From: JACCZX01 sp963829995
GTDB lineage: Bacteria > Pseudomonadota > Gammaproteobacteria > Burkholderiales > Burkholderiaceae_F
Direction of reading: 5' to 3'
Length of the DNA stretch: 64,000 nucleotides
NCBI GenBank assembly: GCA_963829995.1
Contig: CAWHKW010000022.1
Coordinates: 62,001 to 126,000, forward strand
A model generated the notes under the pieces. That model searched no databases and was not told where the DNA came from. It was given only the letters and a program-made list of their open reading frames with translations. Within the stretch, counting starts at the first letter, position 1. Each line of letters opens with the position of its first letter. Shown here in pieces: positions 26,811-35,509 of the stretch. The position numbers and the translations under genes are program-made.

Positions 26811-27153
26811 TGATCCTCCGCGATCCTTTATGAACCATTTATCGCACTGGGCGGACATTGTCCGATGCGAAGACTCGCAGGGTAACTGACGAAGCCACAA
26901 ACATGACCGACCGAATATCGGACAGTCAGGCTTCGCATGTTCGGCGTACATCTGGGGTTCCCCAGCGTCCGCTAATAGCCGATAGCGGACACATCATTCG
27001 CATCGCGTTCATCCGCACAGCCACACTATGCTCATCCGCGATCGATGATTTCCAACTACGTGAGAATGTTTGCAACTATTTTTGAAAACCTACTGATCGT
27101 CGTCGTCACGAGCACCGGTCATCGTCCGTTCACTCCGGGCCGCATGTAGAAGA
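26811..27153. other. intergenic stretch without a gene
   Basis: Upstream of the PEP-CTERM gene and downstream of the membrane protein gene. It contains a perfect 8-base inverted repeat at 26967-26990 and otherwise no reading frame with a credible start. The AT-richer part at 27045-27095 stands out. Confidence 0.5.
26967..26990. repeat. GTCCGCTA/TAGCGGAC inverted repeat
   Basis: An 8-base perfect inverted repeat with an 8-base spacer. The motif TCCGCT/AGCGGA recurs at 28516-28573 and in looser form near 30598, 33236 and 34776, always in this island. Confidence 0.5.
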
Positions 27154-28389
27154 CTAAGGCGGCAGCGCGGCGAAGAGCATGGCAAGCACGACGTCGTACG
27201 CCGTCTCGTTCTGGTACTTGCTGCAGAAGAGTAGCGGCTCTTGTCCATCAGGGAACGTGGCGCAGAGCGGTCCTCCGAATTGTGCAGCGCGCGTCAAGTC
27301 GGCTCGGCTCGCGGGGGGAAATGCCTGCTGGAAGATGTCCCAGCGCTCGCGGAATACCTCCGGCGTCGCCGGCGGCACCACCAAGATGAAGCGTCCTGTC
27401 AGATCGCGCTGCAGGATCTGCTCGTATTCCCATTTGAGACCCTCGCCCCCGCCGAGAATCGCGACCACCCACGAAGATTCTCCCAAGAGGCCTCTCACGC
27501 GGTCTTGCCAGCCCGGCCCGTGCACGTACTCCCGCGCGGCGCCCAGCGGGCTCAGCGCCTCCCCCGGTTTCCCGATAGCGACGACAGGCCCAAGGGTCAT
27601 CAGGCGACTGACCACGAATTCTTCCAGCGTGAGTCGCTTGCGAAACAGCCGGCTGAAATACTCGACCTTCGGCACGAGCTCCAGCAGGTCGTCCACGAAC
27701 GACCGCACGAACAGCACTGGCGGACGCGGATCCCGATCGCGCACTTCCACCGACCGCAGCGCGAGCGTCCGTCGCGCGCGTTGCATGAGCCGGCTGCCCG
27801 CCAGTGCGAACGGTAAGAACGCTAGGCCGGCGAGCAATCCGATTCCGGTCGCAATGGCGACGAACAACGCCGCGAGAATGCCGAGGACGTACATTGCGAG
27901 CGCCGACACCAGCGGTTCGAGCGCCGCGCTGAGCCGACGGTCTCTTGGCAACTGCGCGAGAGTGCTGAGGATCGTCGCCGCGTTCCGGCTCCGCCAGGCC
28001 ACACGCCGGAGCCGCCAGCTCGCAGCGACCGCTCTTAGGGCAAACCAGCTCAGGACGCCCATGCCGAGGATCGTCGAGACGATGCTCAGCGCGTCCTGCC
28101 GGCGGGCCTCTGGCCCGATCGACGCGAACATCGTGATCAGGATCACAACGAGGCCGGCGGCGAGTACGAGCGCGGCGAGGAACACGCCGCGCTTGATCAA
28201 CGCCGCCGGGAGAAGCAGTGCCAGAGAAGCGGCCAGGAATGCAGTCGCTTCCCGCGCGTCGTGATCGACCAGCCACGCGAGCGGCGCGGCGACGATGAGC
28301 AAGGTGAGGCCGGTGACATAGGGGAGAAAGGCGGCTGCGCGCACTGCTCGCACGTCCTTGATACGGGGTGTGCAATTCACGAGCGGCAT
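27154..28389 (-). CDS. multi-pass membrane protein with uncharacterised C-terminal cytosolic domain
   Basis: A 411-residue protein from the ATG at 28389 (TTG at 28395 possible). The N-terminal half holds about six hydrophobic helices in two groups. The C-terminal 190 residues form a soluble domain with PPVLFVRSFVDDLLEL, GPVVAIGKPGEALSPLGAAR, SSWVVAILGGGEGLKWEYEQIL and RFILVVPPATPEVF. The strand-rich layout with R-S-F-x-D-D and W-E-x-x-x-I recalls TIR/STIR-like or nucleotide-binding domains seen in membrane-tethered bacterial proteins, but I cannot name the family. No enzyme residue is proven. Confidence 0.7.
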   Translation of the reverse strand: MPLVNCTPRIKDVRAVRAAAFLPYVTGLTLLIVAAPLAWLVDHDAREATAFLAASLALLLPAALIKRGVFLAALVLAAGLVVILITMFASIGPEARRQDALSIVSTILGMGVLSWFALRAVAASWRLRRVAWRSRNAATILSTLAQLPRDRRLSAALEPLVSALAMYVLGILAALFVAIATGIGLLAGLAFLPFALAGSRLMQRARRTLALRSVEVRDRDPRPPVLFVRSFVDDLLELVPKVEYFSRLFRKRLTLEEFVVSRLMTLGPVVAIGKPGEALSPLGAAREYVHGPGWQDRVRGLLGESSWVVAILGGGEGLKWEYEQILQRDLTGRFILVVPPATPEVFRERWDIFQQAFPPASRADLTRAAQFGGPLCATFPDGQEPLLFCSKYQNETAYDVVLAMLFAALPP

Positions 28390-28515
28390 GGTCAATCAGG
28401 CGACGGCGCCGGGCGAGGTCTATCGCGCGCGCGACACCAGGCATCAATCGTGGCGATCCGTCCCCTTACCAGCCGAGCGCTGTCCGAGTCAGCTTGGTCA
28501 TTATCGTCTCGCGAG

Positions 28516-28573
28516 GTCCGCTTTTGGCAATTTTCAAGGAGTGGGCCGAGACCGGTATTGGCCGGCAGCGGAC
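28516..28573. repeat. long-spaced GTCCGCT/AGCGGAC inverted repeat
   Basis: The ends GTCCGCT (28516) and AGCGGAC (28567) are perfect inverted copies around a 44-base middle with TTTTGGC and GGCCGGC. It belongs with the other TCCGCT-bearing sites of the island. Confidence 0.4.
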
Positions 28574-28749
28574 AAATGTTTGAATAAATAGAAACAATGC
28601 GACGCATACGCCAAGCGCTTCGGCCAGTATTCGTCGTCTTCCTCTTCCCATAGCATGAGTGCTTGCTTGATCTGGCCTATCGCAATTCCGTGAGGCGCGC
28701 GCAGGCCTGCGACGTCAGCGTCACTCGCTGTCAAGTGAATATTCCGCAT
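28534..28749 (-). CDS. possible small hypothetical protein
   Basis: A 71-residue frame from ATG 28749. The composition is protein-like, with an acidic-aromatic stretch LMLWEEEDDEYWPKRLAY, unlike the arginine-rich shadow frames of this genome. The ribosome site is weak (AAGG close to the ATG), and the 3' end overlaps the inverted repeat. In a region with frame errors it may be part of a longer gene. No family recognised. Confidence 0.3.
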   Translation of the reverse strand: MRNIHLTASDADVAGLRAPHGIAIGQIKQALMLWEEEDDEYWPKRLAYASHCFYLFKHLSAAGQYRSRPTP

Positions 28750-28866
28750 GAGCCTTGGAGCGTTAGCGCAATGACGCGCAATGCGCTTCGCGTTTAACTG
28801 CGTCCTGGGTTTGTAGCCGAACCGATCGCACCACCACCGTGCGACAGATTGCAACCTGGAGCGAAC

Positions 28867-29486
28867 ATGCAGAACGAAGAAACAGACAAACAGGGTTCTG
28901 AGCAAGGAGATCGGTTCGAACCTCGTAGCCGCGATCGCAACGAGCGCACACCGGACGCTTGGCTGATAGCGCAGGGCATCCGCCATCTGCACGCGGTGGA
29001 TGATGCGGGCGTCCAGAGTACAAACATGCTGTGGAGTTGCTGAAGGCGCGCGAGAGCGCTCCCAAGCTGGTCGAGGTCGCACTACTCGCCGCTGATCGCA
29101 CGACATACCCCTGCGCTGGGCACTGCTTTATTTGCTCTCCGATCTCGAACATCCGTCTTCTGACGAGGTCTTCGTCCGAGCGGCAAGCCAGCCCCTTCCT
29201 GAGGGGCTGCGCGGTCAAGGCTGCACCACGATTCGCGACGGAGAAATACTCGTGCGAACGATGGTGATCGCCGGTTTGGCGAGAGTGCCGACACTGATAG
29301 GAGAGTCGAAAGAGGGCTCTTTAGTCTGCTACGTAAGCTCGAAGAACCAGCGCTTCGGATTGAGGTCGTCAAGGCGCTCGTAAAACTGAACCCGACGAAT
29401 GGCGAGGTCGTACGGGAGACCTGCCTGAGGATCAGCGTTTCATGCTGTACCTGCGGTGCGCCGATAAGAAGGATCTCTCGTGTTGA
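28867..29486 (+). pseudogene. frame-broken HEAT-like repeat protein
   Basis: Reading from ATG 28867 (site GGAG) the frame breaks four times. Each break is repaired by adding one base to a G or C run near 29007, 29108, 29287 and 29420. The repaired gene has 208 codons with no internal stop and reads as alternating amphipathic helices (HAVELLKARESAPKLVEVAL, WALLYLLSDLEHPSSDEVF, GLFSLLRKLEEPALRIEVV) ending KKDLSC. This is HEAT-like, a scaffold fold. Either the gene is decayed or the assembly has homopolymer errors. No precise family. Confidence 0.6.
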
Positions 29487-29489
29487 AAT

Positions 29490-30300
29490 TGAACGTCAGG
29501 ACGGAAAGGCAAGCTTGCTCGCTCACCGCGATTCGATAGACCGCGGACCACCCCCCACGCGACTTGCCAGTGCGAGGAGAAATAGTATGGCCACCTGCTC
29601 TGTACCAGCGACGAACCGGCCGCTTCGGTGACAGTCTGTACGGTCCGAGAATTTGCTCGCAGCCGTTCATCGATTGGGCGTGAGATGCGTTTGACTTCGA
29701 TAAAGGGGATTGGGACGACGGGTTCGGCTACGACGCCGTCTGCAATAACAATCTGCCGTTGTCGCGCACACTGAGTGGAATCTGGTGACTGACGTATCCA
29801 GCGAAGGACTAGCGAAAGGGGTCGTACTCGTCCAATATTCTTCAATGGGGGTGTCGTTTCGCACGTGGCGCACTCGACGAGCTGGATGCCCGGTGCGGCA
29901 ACGGTAGCTACGACGCCTACACCTGGTGGGGCCTGCAGGACAACAAGACCGAGTTGTATTTAGGTTACTTCTACAGCGAGCCAGTTGTCGCAAGGGCCGC
30001 TACGCTCGTGCACGAGGCGCGACACGCAGACGGCAAAGGCCATGACAACGGCAATAACGACTCGAGTTGGGGCTACAACGGTGCCTGGAGATGGGACGTC
30101 TGCTGGCTAGCGTGGTTCGCTGCAGCTGGAACCCGCACATCCACGGCCATGAAAACGTTGGCGACCCAGCGGGCGAACAACTCATCAATTCCCGCTTCAC
30201 GACGCATCCGGGATTGAATGTCAAGATGGCTACTGCCGGAGTCAGAATCTCAAGCCCGAGTGTTGAAATCCTTATGAACGGTCATCGCCTCGTGTTCTGA
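29490..30300 (+). pseudogene. frame-broken protein with metzincin-type zinc motif
   Basis: Several frames join into one protein: GRFGDSLYGPRICSQPFIDW, then FDKGDWDDGFGYDAVCNNN, GALDELDARCGNGSYDAY, and the zinc motif HEARHADGKGH encoded at 30011-30043, ending INSRFTTHPGLNV. The motif is an exact HExxHxxGxxH, as in metzincin peptidases. Breaks include stops at 29537, 29681 and 29786 and shifts near 29851 and 30170-30181; at least two are homopolymer changes. The true start is unclear, within about 29485-29600. It follows the HEAT-like gene directly. Peptidase activity is inferred from the motif only. Confidence 0.6.
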
Positions 30301-30791
30301 TAGTAGGGTTGTCTTTGCCAATCCAAGCTCGTCGAACAGACGCGTTTCCTGACAGCAGGCCGCTGGCGGCAATTGGATGACCGCTATTCGGCAACGACAT
30401 ATCGGCTTGGGGGAGTGCTCTGCCGAATTGGTAGACGTCTGCCTTGAGTAATTCGAAACGACCGCTTTGTGCACACGCGAACGGCAGCTCAGGGTCGAAA
30501 GCAGACATCGGTGGAAGAGCGCGCTCTCTGTCGCCGGAAGTATCCAGCGAAACCGTAACAAGGTTGCAATACTTCTGGGCGCTCGCCCCAACTGCCGAAT
30601 GTCCGCTAACCACCCGAAGACGACATTGAGCGCGTCGGAAAGCGAACGCTGGCAAGCAACCCGAACCCGACGTTAACTCAGTCGCTCATTGGCGAGCAGG
30701 AGACGCACCTGCGAGCTCACGGAACGTCTGTGTGTTCGCGAGATACACGGTCGAAGGTGCGATGGTAGAGCTTGCGGCGAAACACGAGGTC
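30301..30791. other. stretch without a confident gene
   Basis: Lies between two convergent broken genes. It contains segments such as ATGTCCGCTAACCACCCGAA (from 30597) that resemble the TCCGCT repeats elsewhere in the island, and probably the last codons of the NHL-repeat gene near 30700-30790. No frame here has both a start site and protein-like composition. Confidence 0.4.
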
Positions 30792-32946
30792 CTATCGGAA
30801 TGCGATTCGGCAGGCGCCGAACTGGAACGTGCCTACGCCGCAGAACCAACTACCGTTGACACAACACCAGCAGGAGAAATTTTTCGAATTGCATGGTTGT
30901 ACGTATCGCATATATATGTTGTTGGAAGCATCTATAGCGAGCGCGATGGGGCCGTTGAAGCGCGCGGATAAAGCGGGACCATCGATGTACTCGGCCTCGG
31001 AGTGGCTTCCGGCAACAAACTCACGTTGCCTGCGGCATCGAGCTTTCTGATGCCAGCAGTAGCGTCGAGGAAGTAAACGTTTCCCAGACTGTCGACTGTC
31101 AATTCGAACGGGCTTTGTACCCGAGCGGTGGCTCGCGGTCGTCCACGACGAATTGCTGGTTCGCCACACCCGCTGAAGTGGAGACACTTCCAGCTGGTGA
31201 AATGTATCGAATCGTTCCATTGTCATCGCCGACATAGAAGCCGCCGACCGCATCTGGCGCGATCGCTCGCGGCTGGGCAAACAGAGCCGTTGCAAGCGGA
31301 CATCGGTCGCGCCAGCTTGGTTCGTTATGCCCGCGAACACAGATTGCGGTTGCGTTTCAGTAATGCGCTGTGATGGGCGATGTTCTGCACCTTAAAAGCT
31401 AGACGGCTCTGGAGCGATGCCGTCAATGAAATCGTTCACGATGTAAAAGGTCGACACATCGCCAGCGGGACTGACTGACGCAGAGCGCGGTTATCGAAGT
31501 CGACCAGTGTCAGATTGCCCGCGCCGTTTGTTTTCAGCGTGGTTGGTGCGCCGAAACGAGCCGCCGCACCTGGGCCGTCAACAAGCCCACGTGCGCTGTG
31601 AACCCGCAAAGGTCGTTACGGCTTGCATAGCCAAAGAGATGCTGCGCACAGACCGATTTCCCGTGTCGGCGATCACCAATTCATTTGCAGAGCGGAATGC
31701 GAGACCTCGCGGACGAGTGAAAAGCGCCTGAGCGACGGGTCCATTGACCGCGCCGGCCGTGCCGGCAGTACCTGCGATCACCGTGACAACACCCGAGGCT
31801 TGATCCCAGCGATACACGACATGTGCACCGGCCGAGGTGACATAGGCATTGCCTGCAGCATCCACTGCGAGTCTTCCGACGCGATTGTCCCGACGGGAAG
31901 TGTGGCCAGCGTCGTGACCGTTCGCCCTGAAGAAGCCGGTGTTGTGCCGGCGCGCGTCGACACTGAGCGAAACGGCCCGTGCACTGCTGTAGCAATTGCA
32001 ACGGAGCCGTAAAGCGATGTCGTCGCTGCAATTCTTCACCGGCTCAATGGCTGCAGGCCGTTCCGCTCAGTGGTAACTGACCTGCTTGAGGGTCCGACGG
32101 ATAGTGTGATTGAGGCTGTCGAGGAACAATATGTTGTTGTTCATCGATAGCAACAGCGGACGGTGAGTTAAACGATGCAGCCGTGCCGATGCCGTCACTC
32201 GCACCCGGCGATCCGGAGCCGGCCAATGTGCTGACCACGCCGGCGGGCGTTACGCGGCGGACAGCGTGCGCGTCATAGTCGGCGACGTAGATAACGCCGC
32301 CTATGTCGATGGTCAAACCGCGCGGAAACGAAAACCGTGCATTGGCTGACGTGCGTCAACTCGATCCTTCAGACCGGCTGACCCGGCGAGCGTAGTCACA
32401 TTGCCGGCAGTATCGATCTTGCGGATGACGAAGTTGCCGCCGTCCGACACGTACGCATTGCCGGAAGTGTCGAAAGCGAGCGCATACGGCGATGCGAATC
32501 GCGCAGTGTCGCGCGCGCCATCTATATAGCCGCTGCCCGTCGTAGTCTCTGCCAGCAGCGATAACTCGGACATTGCAGGATTCACCGTCAAAGCGGCATG
32601 AGTACTCGCGGCGGTACCGCGCTGTTGACTATGTCGACGCTGTATTGCGCGCCGTTGTCGACGAGCGTGAGGACGGGCGTCACATAGGTCGCGGAGGTGG
32701 CGCCTGCGATCGGCGCGCCGTTTCGCTGCCATTGATACACCAGCGGCGGCGACCCGCTGGCAGTCACGCTGAATTGCGCGGTGTTGCCTTCAACAGCGGT
32801 GGCGTTTGCGGGTTGACTGGTGATCGCTGGTGGTGTTGGCGATTGTGGCGGTAAGGCTCCGCCCGAGTCTCCGCCGCCCCACAAGCTGATAGTGCTACCG
32901 AGCACGCCAACGCTACGACGCGCATAAGATTTTGAATTGTCAGCAT
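30792..32946 (-). pseudogene. frame-broken Ig-like/NHL-repeat lipoprotein
   Basis: Starts at ATG 32946 (GAGGGAC site) with a lipoprotein signal, VVALACSVALSACG. An Ig-like domain follows in another frame (PPAITSQPANATAVEG, LVYQWQRNGAPIAG), then many NHL beta-propeller repeats spread over all three frames (LAFDTSGNAYVSDGGN, VIYVADYDAHAVRRV, LAVDAAGNAYVTSAG, ELVIADTGNRSVR, LAIDASNNIY). The first three breaks, near 32877, 32617 and 32354, are each repaired by one added C on the plus strand. Intact, it would be a surface lipoprotein of about 700 residues. The end is uncertain and may reach about 30690. Confidence 0.7.
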
Positions 32947-33506
32947 GTCCCTCGGCGTACGTTAAAACGTTACTGGATCGCCTTGCGCCATTGCTTACGG
33001 CGTATAGATACTGTGAACAGTAGCTCACAGGCGCCGTTGTATCTGGTTGCGTGCGGGAATTTGACCTCGTCCGATCGGACGACAGACACTGTGCGAGCCG
33101 GTAGAGTTGCCAGCAGATTGGGCTCGCGCGATCACTTGCATCGAGCTCAGCGGTTCGTGACCTTGCAAACATCGCCTCAATCGCGACAGCAGTCCCAAGC
33201 GGGCTCTGCGTTAGCGGATTTGTCAGAGTTTCGACATGTCTGCTTTTGGCCGTTAGTGCCCTCTTCGAACGGACGTCGCTGATACAAGTCATGCAATAAC
33301 TCGGAGTTCGAGTTGCCTAACTTGACGATCTTCAACGCGGCCCGAGCTGGATGTGCTGGCGATTGACACGACGCCTGTTAGCAAGGCGCACGCATAAGTG
33401 CCGCGAAAAGCGGCTTTGCAAAGCGGCAAATTCGACAGACGTGCGGCGTCATTCTCGGTTCAATTGCAACCGTTGCCTTACGAGCCGAATGACTAGAGGA
33501 AACACC
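32947..33506. other. 560-base stretch without a gene
   Basis: Upstream of the NHL lipoprotein gene on one side and of a small lipoprotein gene on the other. It contains a copy of the island repeat near 33236 (TGTCTGCTTTTGGCCGTTAG). Frames here are short or arginine-rich and have no credible starts. It must hold the two divergent promoters. Confidence 0.45.
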
Positions 33507-33701
33507 ATGAATACCAAGTCAAGATTTCCAGTTAGACCAGTTCCAAAAGCTCCCGCAGCCTCACGCGCAAAACGCTTCGCAGTTTCCGCACTGCTGATCG
33601 GGCTGTGCGTTGCTCGCCTGGCAGGGTGCGCGACCACTGACACCGGCGCACTTGGGATCGTTGCCGAGCACCCGATCGTCGATGCCGTGAATGGCACTTA
33701 G
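33507..33701 (+). CDS. small lipoprotein
   Basis: A 64-residue protein from ATG 33507 behind AGAGGAAA. A basic N-terminal tail of about 25 residues precedes a hydrophobic helix (FAVSALLIGLCVARLAGC) whose end ARLAGC fits a lipobox, leaving a short mature peptide, ATTDTGALGIVAEHPIVDAV. The long basic lead is unusual for a lipoprotein. No family recognised. Confidence 0.45.
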   Translation: MNTKSRFPVRPVPKAPAASRAKRFAVSALLIGLCVARLAGCATTDTGALGIVAEHPIVDAVNGT

Positions 33702-33838
33702 GTCATCGAAAGATCTGACAACTGTTGCTTCAAAGTCTCAACGCAGAAGTATTCACGCAGGAAATTCTTTACCGACTTCAGCACGCTCGATACGATTTGC
33801 ATGCGCTGGCAATGGTGCCGGTGTGAAAGGGTCTTGAG

Positions 33839-33976
33839 ATGTTCAACAGCCGCTACACGCAACCGCTTTTTTCGCGAGAACTGCTCGCGGAAACGGCTTT
33901 GTGCCGCCGCATTTTCGTGGCGGACAGCGTGATGGCGTCTGGCATTGGCGAAGTGCGTCCTGCTTTGTCGTGCTGA
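33839..33976 (+). CDS. possible 45-residue leader peptide
   Basis: ATG at 33839 behind AAGGG, ending with TGA at 33974-33976. It sits just before a pair of mutually exclusive hairpins and a terminator, which makes it a candidate leader peptide. The sequence starts MFNSRYTQPLFSRELLAETA; no clear run of one regulatory amino acid is seen. It could also be a chance frame within an RNA gene. Confidence 0.35.
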   Translation: MFNSRYTQPLFSRELLAETALCRRIFVADSVMASGIGEVRPALSC

Positions 33977-33981
33977 GTAGT

Positions 33982-34066
33982 GATCCGGGCGGAGGATCAG
34001 GCGTGTAGCTAACAAGCTGCTCACCGAAAGCCCGGATCGCTTGAACGCCTCCGGGCTTTTTGTTTG
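33982..34066 (+). terminator. intrinsic terminator with competing upstream pairing
   Basis: AAAGCCCGG (34027-34035) and CCGGGCTTT (34051-34059) form a 9-base stem followed by TTTGTTT, a good intrinsic terminator. Upstream GATCCGGGC (33982-33990) is a perfect 9-base complement of GCCCGGATC (34030-34038), which uses the same left arm. The two structures exclude each other, as in an attenuator. The next gene starts at 34094. Confidence 0.65.
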
Positions 34067-34093
34067 TGCAGTCTTAACGCTATGAGGTGATGT

Positions 34094-34279
34094 ATGAAAC
34101 GCAAGGATCCATTCACAACGAAGAATGACTTTTTCTACGCCTGTGTAGTTGTTGCGATGTTCGTGGTGTCGACGGTGGGTGTCGGTGCAGTGGTGGTGAA
34201 TGCAGGGACGGTCCCGGTATTCGCAGCCGTAGTACGCGCCGCGTTGGTTGCTGCCACCACGTACTTCGCTTCAGGGTGA
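34094..34279 (+). CDS. small membrane protein, hypothetical
   Basis: A 61-residue protein from ATG 34094 after GAGGTGATGT. A charged N-terminus (KRKDPFTTKND) precedes one long or two short hydrophobic helices (FFYACVVVAMFVVSTVGVGAVVV, quoted only in part in its family sense, and AAVVRAALVAATTYF). It lies 28 bases after the terminator and may be controlled by it. No family recognised. Confidence 0.5.
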   Translation: MKRKDPFTTKNDFFYACVVVAMFVVSTVGVGAVVVNAGTVPVFAAVVRAALVAATTYFASG

Positions 34280-34286
34280 GTGGAAG

Positions 34287-34568
34287 TCAAGATGAAAGCC
34301 GCGTCTCTGTCCGGTGACGTGCGAATACCCCCGATTCGCACGTTGCTGGGCGGAGCCGGTCCCTGTCCGGTGAGAAAGCGTGTTTCAGCCATGCCTCAGA
34401 GTGTCGGCCACCCAGCCAAAGGATCAGTCCGAAACCGACGGCATTGATCAAAACAAGCAGGGATCAGAGCGATTCCGGTGCCGAAGGGTAGGACTGCTAA
34501 ACAAGGATGCCGCCGAGCACAAGGGAGGCAAGAACATACGCCGTCAGGAACTGGAAGACGCGTTTCAC
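34287..34568 (-). pseudogene. frame-broken small membrane protein
   Basis: From GTG 34568 the frame reads VKRVFQFLTAYVLASLVLGG and meets TAG at 34497-34499 and TGA at 34464-34466. Adding one T to the TTT run before the TAG continues the membrane helix as LAVLPFGTGIALIP. A second shift returns to LLVLINAVGFGLILWLGG. The repaired protein has two or three helices. It begins one base after the NusA-like gene stop, so the two were probably cotranscribed. Confidence 0.5.
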
Positions 34569-34569
34569 T

Positions 34570-34773
34570 TTAGGCACCTATTGCGTCGCCATCACCGTCC
34601 GAGTCAAGCACATCCCGCAGCAGGTATTCCCGCGCTCGCTGGCGAAAGTACTGCGCCTCGGAGTCTTTCAACGCTTCGATTGACAGAAGTTCGTTGATTG
34701 GAACGTATGCGAGCTCTTCAAGAGTTTCGATGCCCGCAGCATGAGGGCGTCCGCATTTCGCGGTTCTATTCAA
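34570..34773 (-). CDS. fragment resembling the C-terminal repeat of NusA
   Basis: A 67-residue frame with a TTG start at 34773; the frame is open 70 bases further upstream without a better start. [20 protein letters not shown] followed by RAREYLL matches the helix-hairpin-helix repeat of NusA (in E. coli, [20 protein letters not shown]). The usual S1 and KH domains are absent. The tail [11 protein letters not shown] is acidic. It may be a remnant of a duplicated nusA or a free-standing domain that binds RNA polymerase alpha or partners of NusA. Function not shown. Confidence 0.55.
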   Translation of the reverse strand: [67 protein letters not shown]

Positions 34774-34953
34774 GTGTCCGCTGAACCATATGCCGACGGC
34801 GATTGCGGTGTGGCCATCGCTATCCTCGACGCCGTTTGTGAATTACCGCGCCGACGAAACCGCCAATTGCGGCAACGCTAAGTTAGTTGTTGGATGCGTG
34901 CCTGCGTCGACATAATGACCAAGGCACGCACGCATTGAACCGATATTTGCCGC

Positions 34954-35205
34954 TCACGCTGCCCGTTGCATATGCATGACATTGGCGCTGGCAACTTCGT
35001 GAGGCCGGTAGGAACGGCCATCGAGACGTCGTACACGATTCTTCTCGTGACACAAGTAGCGCGAACCCATTGATTCTTTCAGCTCTTTGGCACGCTGCGC
35101 CAACCATTCCAAACGCTCGGCCGGCAGATCAACTTTAACGATTTCCACTTGTGGCGGTGTGATCCAATCCTGCAATTCGGCCTTCTCAGTTTGTTTGAAA
35201 ATCAT
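34954..35205 (-). CDS. hypothetical 83-residue protein
   Basis: Starts at ATG 35205 behind GGGAGG. It is a soluble, charged protein with LPAERLEWLAQRAKELKESM as a likely helix and a basic middle (HEKNRVRRLDGRSYRPHE). The strong ribosome site and mixed composition support a real gene. No family recognised. It lies in the accessory island, so the 3' end may also carry a frame error. Confidence 0.45.
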   Translation of the reverse strand: MIFKQTEKAELQDWITPPQVEIVKVDLPAERLEWLAQRAKELKESMGSRYLCHEKNRVRRLDGRSYRPHEVASANVMHMQRAA

Positions 35206-35509
35206 TTTTCATCCTCCCGTCATTCTGATCGTCATGATGCTCATGCGACATGAAATTGACAATCACAATAAGTGCTAAGGCGGTGAAAAAAACAACCATT
35301 GGTCGGGCGCCACGCGATTCATCGCGCTCAATCGTGGTGCATGCACTGGTGACAAAATTTGTCGCGTGTTCGACTCAGACAGCCGATATCACGTTGTCAG
35401 CTTCGTTACGTAGGTCAAGCGCGATCTGAACAATGTAGGGCGGGTGGGAGTTGTTGTGGTGCACACGTACCTCTCACTTCGAGCGCACGAAAGTGCTACC
35501 ACGCGCTGA
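35206..35509. other. stretch without a gene
   Basis: Holds the upstream region of the 83-residue gene. A short hydrophilic frame after GTCATGATGCTCATG lacks a convincing site. The GC content is visibly lower at 35205-35300 than in the flanking housekeeping genes. Confidence 0.35.

Noticed and set aside
28867..34773. Use of an alternative genetic code to explain the stops in the island
   Set aside because: Breaks are mostly frameshifts at homopolymers, and the flanking genes use the standard code.
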